A stretch of DNA of 64,000 nucleotides from Halomonas sp. JB37 (GTDB lineage Bacteria > Pseudomonadota > Gammaproteobacteria > Pseudomonadales > Halomonadaceae): NCBI RefSeq assembly GCF_002332255.1, contig NZ_NRGW01000001.1, positions 868,001 to 932,000 on the forward strand. Direction: 5' to 3'. Position 1 is the first letter of the stretch, and the number at the start of each line of letters is the position of its first letter. A program made the translations under genes and the position numbers. Shown in pieces: positions 60,532-64,000 of this stretch. A model generated the notes under the pieces. That model did no database searches. It was given only the letters and a program-made list of their open reading frames with translations, and was not told the origin of the DNA.

Positions 60532-61806
60532 TTATTCACCACCCTCAACACCAGCCGCTTCAAGCATGGCGTGCAGTAGCACGTTACAGCCTGCGTGTAC
60601 GTGCTCAGGCTTCGCGCTTTCGATCTCGTTATGGCTAATGCCATCTTTACAGGGAATAAAGATCATCGCGGCGGGTGCCACACGGCCAACAAACATTGCA
60701 TCGTGACCTGCACCGCTGATGATATTCATATGGGAGAGCTGAAGCTTTTCGGCCGCTTGGCGAACAGCATCCACACATTCTTGATTGAAATGCTCTGGTG
60801 CGAAATCCGCTGTGGGTGTTAACTCGTACTCCAATCCATGGCGTTGGCAAATATCTTCAACGGCATTGGTAACGGCTTGGCCCATTGCGATAAGGGCTTC
60901 CGGCTCCCAGTGGCGCATATCAAGAGTCATTTTGACCTGGCCGGGAATCACGTTGCGCGACCCTGGATACAGTGACATACAGCCGACCGTACCGCGCCCG
61001 TGAGGTTGGTGATCAAAGGCAATTCGGTTGAGTGCCTGGGTCACTTCCGCCGCCCCCATCATGGCATCCCTGCGCAGGTTCATCGGCGTAGGGCCCGCGT
61101 GGGCTTCAAGCCCGGTTAGCGTTAAATCGAACCACTTCTGGCCAAGCCCGCCTATAACCACGCCAATGGTGGTGTCTGTGTCTTCGAGAATAGGGCCCTG
61201 CTCAATGTGTGGCTCAAAATAGGCTTTGATCTCGTCGGGGGAGACCGTATCGCTACCACGGTAATGAATAGCGTCGAGGGCATCGCTTACCGTGACGCCC
61301 TCGGCATCGGTGCGCGCTAGCATGGCGTCAAATTCCAGCACGCCACTAAATACGCCTGAACCCATCATACAAGGAGGGAAACGGCAGCCTTCTTCGTTCG
61401 TCCAGGCGACGACTTCGACGGCCGATTGCGTCACTATTTTGTGCTCGTTAAGAGTGCGAATAACTTCCAGGCCTGACAGCACGCCAACGCAGCCGTCATA
61501 CTTGCCGCCGGTGGGCTGACTGTCCAAGTGGCTGCCGGCCATCACCGTTTTCGCGTTGGGGTCACTGCCTTCGCGGCGGGCAAAGATATTGCCGATATTA
61601 TCAATTCGAATGGTGCAGCCCTCGGCGCGGCACCACTGGATAAACAGGTCGCGGCCTTGACGTTCTAAATCGGTGAGCGCTTGGCGATTGACGCCGCCTT
61701 TAGGCGTGGCGCCTAGTTTGGCCATTTCCATCAGCGACTCCCAAAGGCGGTCGCTATTGGTATGCAAGTCGGATACTTCAGGGTTTGGCTTAACATAGGT
61801 GTTCAT
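60532..61806 (-). CDS. M20-family N-carbamoyl-amino-acid / allantoate-type amidohydrolase
   Basis: 424 residues of the HyuC/AmaB/allantoate amidohydrolase group. Metal-binding motifs are SHLDSQPTGGKYDG (His, Asp), TNEEGCRFPPCMMGSG (Glu pair), EPHIEQGPILED (His) and a late GAGHDAMF/ISHNEIE (His). It hydrolyses N-carbamoyl compounds to amino acid, CO2 and ammonia or similar. It is 30 bp from the regulator gene. Confidence 0.9.
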   Translation of the reverse strand: MNTYVKPNPEVSDLHTNSDRLWESLMEMAKLGATPKGGVNRQALTDLERQGRDLFIQWCRAEGCTIRIDNIGNIFARREGSDPNAKTVMAGSHLDSQPTGGKYDGCVGVLSGLEVIRTLNEHKIVTQSAVEVVAWTNEEGCRFPPCMMGSGVFSGVLEFDAMLARTDAEGVTVSDALDAIHYRGSDTVSPDEIKAYFEPHIEQGPILEDTDTTIGVVIGGLGQKWFDLTLTGLEAHAGPTPMNLRRDAMMGAAEVTQALNRIAFDHQPHGRGTVGCMSLYPGSRNVIPGQVKMTLDMRHWEPEALIAMGQAVTNAVEDICQRHGLEYELTPTADFAPEHFNQECVDAVRQAAEKLQLSHMNIISGAGHDAMFVGRVAPAAMIFIPCKDGISHNEIESAKPEHVHAGCNVLLHAMLEAAGVEGGE

Positions 61807-61836
61807 CTTGGCTTCCTCGCAAGGTTAAACGGGCCG

Positions 61837-62700
61837 TTAGGGCGCAGCGTTTGCCGATGGTAAATCGTGTAGCTTGGAACGATGATGATAGGTATGTAGT
61901 AAGTCCCCGCTGATCAACATTTGTGCGGCCATCTCTGCTTCCAGCGCGCTCATGTGGCTTTCTGCATCGGCCATATGCTCGGCCATGATGTGGCGTACAC
62001 GCAGGCTATCTTCCATGCGGTACGCTTCTACCAGCTGGCGGTGATAGTCCTGATTGGCATAGTCGAACTGCTTTCGCTCCGGCACGTACGCTTTTTTTAT
62101 CACCACTAAGTCGCGCAGCATGTCGTTTAGAAACTGACACATAAACGCCAGTAGGGGATTAGGGCAGGCTTTGGCCAATAGCTGATGGAACTCAAGCTCT
62201 AAAAAGCGCTGGTGACGGTGATCCTCTTCACCACCACAGCAAGCGCAGGCTGCCATGTTGGCTTCCATCTGCTGCAAGTCAGTCTCCGTCAGCGTGCCAA
62301 CAACGGACGCCGCCAGCTCTACTTCCAATAGCTTGCGCAGTTGATATACCTGCTTGCCATCCAGCTGTTGGAAATGCAGAAAGTTACGCAGCATGCGGCT
62401 GGCGGGCTCCATGCCCGGCTGGTTAATCACCGCGCCGCCTTTAGGCCCGGTTTTTAAGGTGATTAGCCCCTCAACTTCCAGAATTTTTAGCGCCTCGCGC
62501 ACGGTGCCTTTGGCACTGCCGTAAAGCTCCATCAGGGCTTTTTCATTCGGCAGGCGATCACCTTGCCCGAGTGACTCGACGGCAATCCAGCGCTTGATAT
62601 CATCGCTGATCAGCTCAGCGAGCTTAGGGCGCCGTTTAACGGCTGGACTAGCTGTTGAAACTGTCTTTGAAACTGTCTTGGAAACAGGGGCTTGAGTCAT
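61837..62700 (-). CDS. GntR-family (FCD) transcriptional regulator
   Basis: 287 residues from ATG at 62700 (AAGGAG upstream; GTG at 62706 rejected). Winged helix LAELISDDIKRWIAVESLGQGDRLPNEKALMELYGSAKGTVREALKIL and an FCD domain follow. A Cys-Cys cluster (ACACCGGEEDHRHQRFLE) in the ligand domain is unusual. It is cotranscribed with the transporter and two hydrolases and likely controls them. Confidence 0.9.
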   Translation of the reverse strand: MTQAPVSKTVSKTVSTASPAVKRRPKLAELISDDIKRWIAVESLGQGDRLPNEKALMELYGSAKGTVREALKILEVEGLITLKTGPKGGAVINQPGMEPASRMLRNFLHFQQLDGKQVYQLRKLLEVELAASVVGTLTETDLQQMEANMAACACCGGEEDHRHQRFLELEFHQLLAKACPNPLLAFMCQFLNDMLRDLVVIKKAYVPERKQFDYANQDYHRQLVEAYRMEDSLRVRHIMAEHMADAESHMSALEAEMAAQMLISGDLLHTYHHRSKLHDLPSANAAP

Positions 62701-62711
62701 CAGCACACTCC

Positions 62712-64000
62712 TTATTTGTCGCTAGCGGTGCTGAACGTTTCTTGGTCATATACAGGCAAACGCTCGGGGTGATACTCCGCGTCATAGTCGTAGCGAGCGT
62801 GGGTAAAGCGCTCCACGACCGCGGTATCGCGACGATGCAGCGCATGGCTTAGGCCTATAAACAGGGCGGCGTTCAGCAATAGCCCCCAGATGCCCGCATG
62901 GTAGCCAAACGGCGCGCTAAATGGCCCAAAGGTCATAAGTAGTACGCAGGCCACACCGGCCCATAATCCAGCAAGCGCAGCCGTCGGGTGGGCTTTTTTC
63001 CACGAGATAGCGCCGATAGTCGGAATCACCAGTTGGGCTGTGCCCGCGAGTGCAGCAATACCGATAGTGACCAGTACACCCGGCACGGTAAGCGCCATGA
63101 TATAAGCCGCAAGGGAGAAGCCCACTAATGAAAGACGGCCGATATAAATGATACGTGCCTGGCTTGCTTCACGATTCACATAACGCTTATAGATGTCCAT
63201 CGTCACCACGGTGGAGACCGCGTGAATCTGCGAGTTAGCCGTGGACATCGCAGCAGAAGCACCGGCCGCCATAATCAGTGATGCAAGCAGGTAGGGGGCA
63301 TACTCCATCAGCATAATAGGCAGAATTTGGTCGGGGTTTTCCACATTGGGTTCAAGCAGTACGCCGGAGTAGCCAGACAGCACCGAGCCCACGTAAGCGA
63401 AGGCTGCCAAGCCCAGTAGGAAAGGCATTAAGTTAAACAGTTTGCCGTGTTTGACCGAATACATCCGTAGCCAAATTTGCGGTCCCATAAAGGCACCGAT
63501 AGCAGTAATAGCGAAGAGTGAGAACCACATTGGGTAGCCCATCGTGCCATTAGGCCCAGGCATGGTTAGGTGCTCGGGAGACGTTTGCTGGAGCTGACTA
63601 AAGAGCGCGGTTGGCCCCCCCACTTGAGTGGATATGTAGTAGCCCGCGTACATCATGCCGAAGAAAAGTAATGCGCCATAAATCACATCAGTCCAGGCGA
63701 TAGCGCGAATGCCGCCAATCCATACGTAAATGATAATAATGAAATAGAACAGCAGTGCTGCTAGCCAGAAAGGAATCAATCCGCCGGAAGCTACTTCGAT
63801 TAAATAAGCGCCGCCAGTGAGCTGTATTTGTAAATAAGGGACGGTGAATATAAGCGTAATAGCAGCAACGGTAATGCGAAGCGCTTCGCTATTGTAAAAA
63901 TCACCGATTAAATCGGAAGGTGTTAAATAGTTGAATCTTTTGCCTAAAAACCAGACGCGCTTGCCTATCCAGTAATACATAAAGCCAAATAGCAAGTTCC
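62712..64000 (-). CDS. sodium:solute symporter family protein (5' end outside window)
   Basis: At least 429 residues, about ten or more helices; the N-terminus is beyond the right edge, so the methionine at 63995 is probably internal. SSS-family landmarks: RFNYLTPSDLIGDFYNSEALR, WIGGIRAIAWTDVIYGALL and GASAAMSTANSQIHAVSTVVTMD. It imports a solute, probably the substrate of the downstream hydrolases, with sodium. It ends 11 bp before the regulator. Confidence 0.88.
   Translation of the reverse strand, partial: NLLFGFMYYWIGKRVWFLGKRFNYLTPSDLIGDFYNSEALRITVAAITLIFTVPYLQIQLTGGAYLIEVASGGLIPFWLAALLFYFIIIIYVWIGGIRAIAWTDVIYGALLFFGMMYAGYYISTQVGGPTALFSQLQQTSPEHLTMPGPNGTMGYPMWFSLFAITAIGAFMGPQIWLRMYSVKHGKLFNLMPFLLGLAAFAYVGSVLSGYSGVLLEPNVENPDQILPIMLMEYAPYLLASLIMAAGASAAMSTANSQIHAVSTVVTMDIYKRYVNREASQARIIYIGRLSLVGFSLAAYIMALTVPGVLVTIGIAALAGTAQLVIPTIGAISWKKAHPTAALAGLWAGVACVLLMTFGPFSAPFGYHAGIWGLLLNAALFIGLSHALHRRDTAVVERFTHARYDYDAEYHPERLPVYDQETFSTASDK

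Noticed and set aside
60027..60638. Plus-strand 203-codon open frame
   Set aside because: Antisense to the amidase gene, no domain, no ribosome binding site.

Overview
The window looks like about 64 kb of chromosome from a moderately halophilic gammaproteobacterium of the Halomonas/Vreelandella type. The grounds are the gene repertoire (two TRAP transporter operons, malonate use, GABA use, CPA1 Na+/H+ antiporter, ectoine-hydrolase-like M24 protein, YbiT-type ABC-F protein), protein sequences that read as Halomonadaceae-like, and the moderately high GC of most genes. This is an inference from content; no database was searched. I saw no tRNA, rRNA, CRISPR array, phage block or insertion sequence.

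Layout. (1) 1-9.9 kb, minus strand: a contiguous haem-iron locus, hemP - hmuR - hmuS - hmuT - hmuU - hmuV - ECF sigma - FecR-type anti-sigma - hemO - small membrane protein - HasR-like receptor (cut by the left edge), with a strong Fur-box candidate upstream of hemP. hemP (59 aa) is easily missed. (2) 10-12.9 kb: phoX with a Pho box, then argO and divergent argP. (3) 13.9-20.8 kb: an FCD/GntR regulator divergent from asparaginase, TRAP transporter, RidA-like protein and amidase, with a perfect 17-bp palindrome between them. (4) 20.8-30.2 kb: a LacI regulator divergent from a four-carbon acid-sugar cluster (ltnD-, otnI- and denD-like), a second TRAP transporter, an aldehyde dehydrogenase and a hydroxyacid dehydrogenase; no DUF1537 kinase or class II aldolase is present. 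(5) 30.2-34.4 kb: malonate uptake and activation (madLM, matB, malonyl-CoA decarboxylase). (6) 34.8-44.6 kb: mixed housekeeping genes (SDR, HPP protein, ChaC, CbiX-like, ABC-F, TspO, ene-reductase, YfcC-type transporter, NYN-domain protein), then a broken HxlR regulator. (7) 45-53.7 kb: a metal-ligand-less M24 protein, TauE/SafE, a lipoprotein and a MocR regulator, divergent from an APC permease, gabD and gabT. (8) 53.8-58.7 kb: NhaP-type antiporter, a small mobile segment, and a photolyase. (9) 58.8-64 kb: an IsdG-like monooxygenase, then a transporter - GntR - carbamoyl hydrolase - amidase operon cut by the right edge.

The most interesting region is 55.1-57.2 kb. Two integron-type gene cassettes lie there without an integrase. 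Cassette 1 (about 55411-56396) carries a DUF2971-like gene and a well-formed 114-bp attC. Cassette 2 (about 56397-57030) carries yefM-yoeB in reverse orientation. In both, the first bases of the cassette are exactly complementary to the R'' box at its end, the diagnostic arrangement. The pair sits between two 46-bp direct repeats (44/46 identical), one of which is the 3' end of the photolyase gene. That 3' end encodes a QLSLF motif resembling a sliding-clamp-binding peptide.

Overall the window combines tightly regulated iron (haem) and phosphate scavenging with several carboxylate and amide catabolic operons, each with its own transporter and most with their own regulator and recognisable operator-like sequences.
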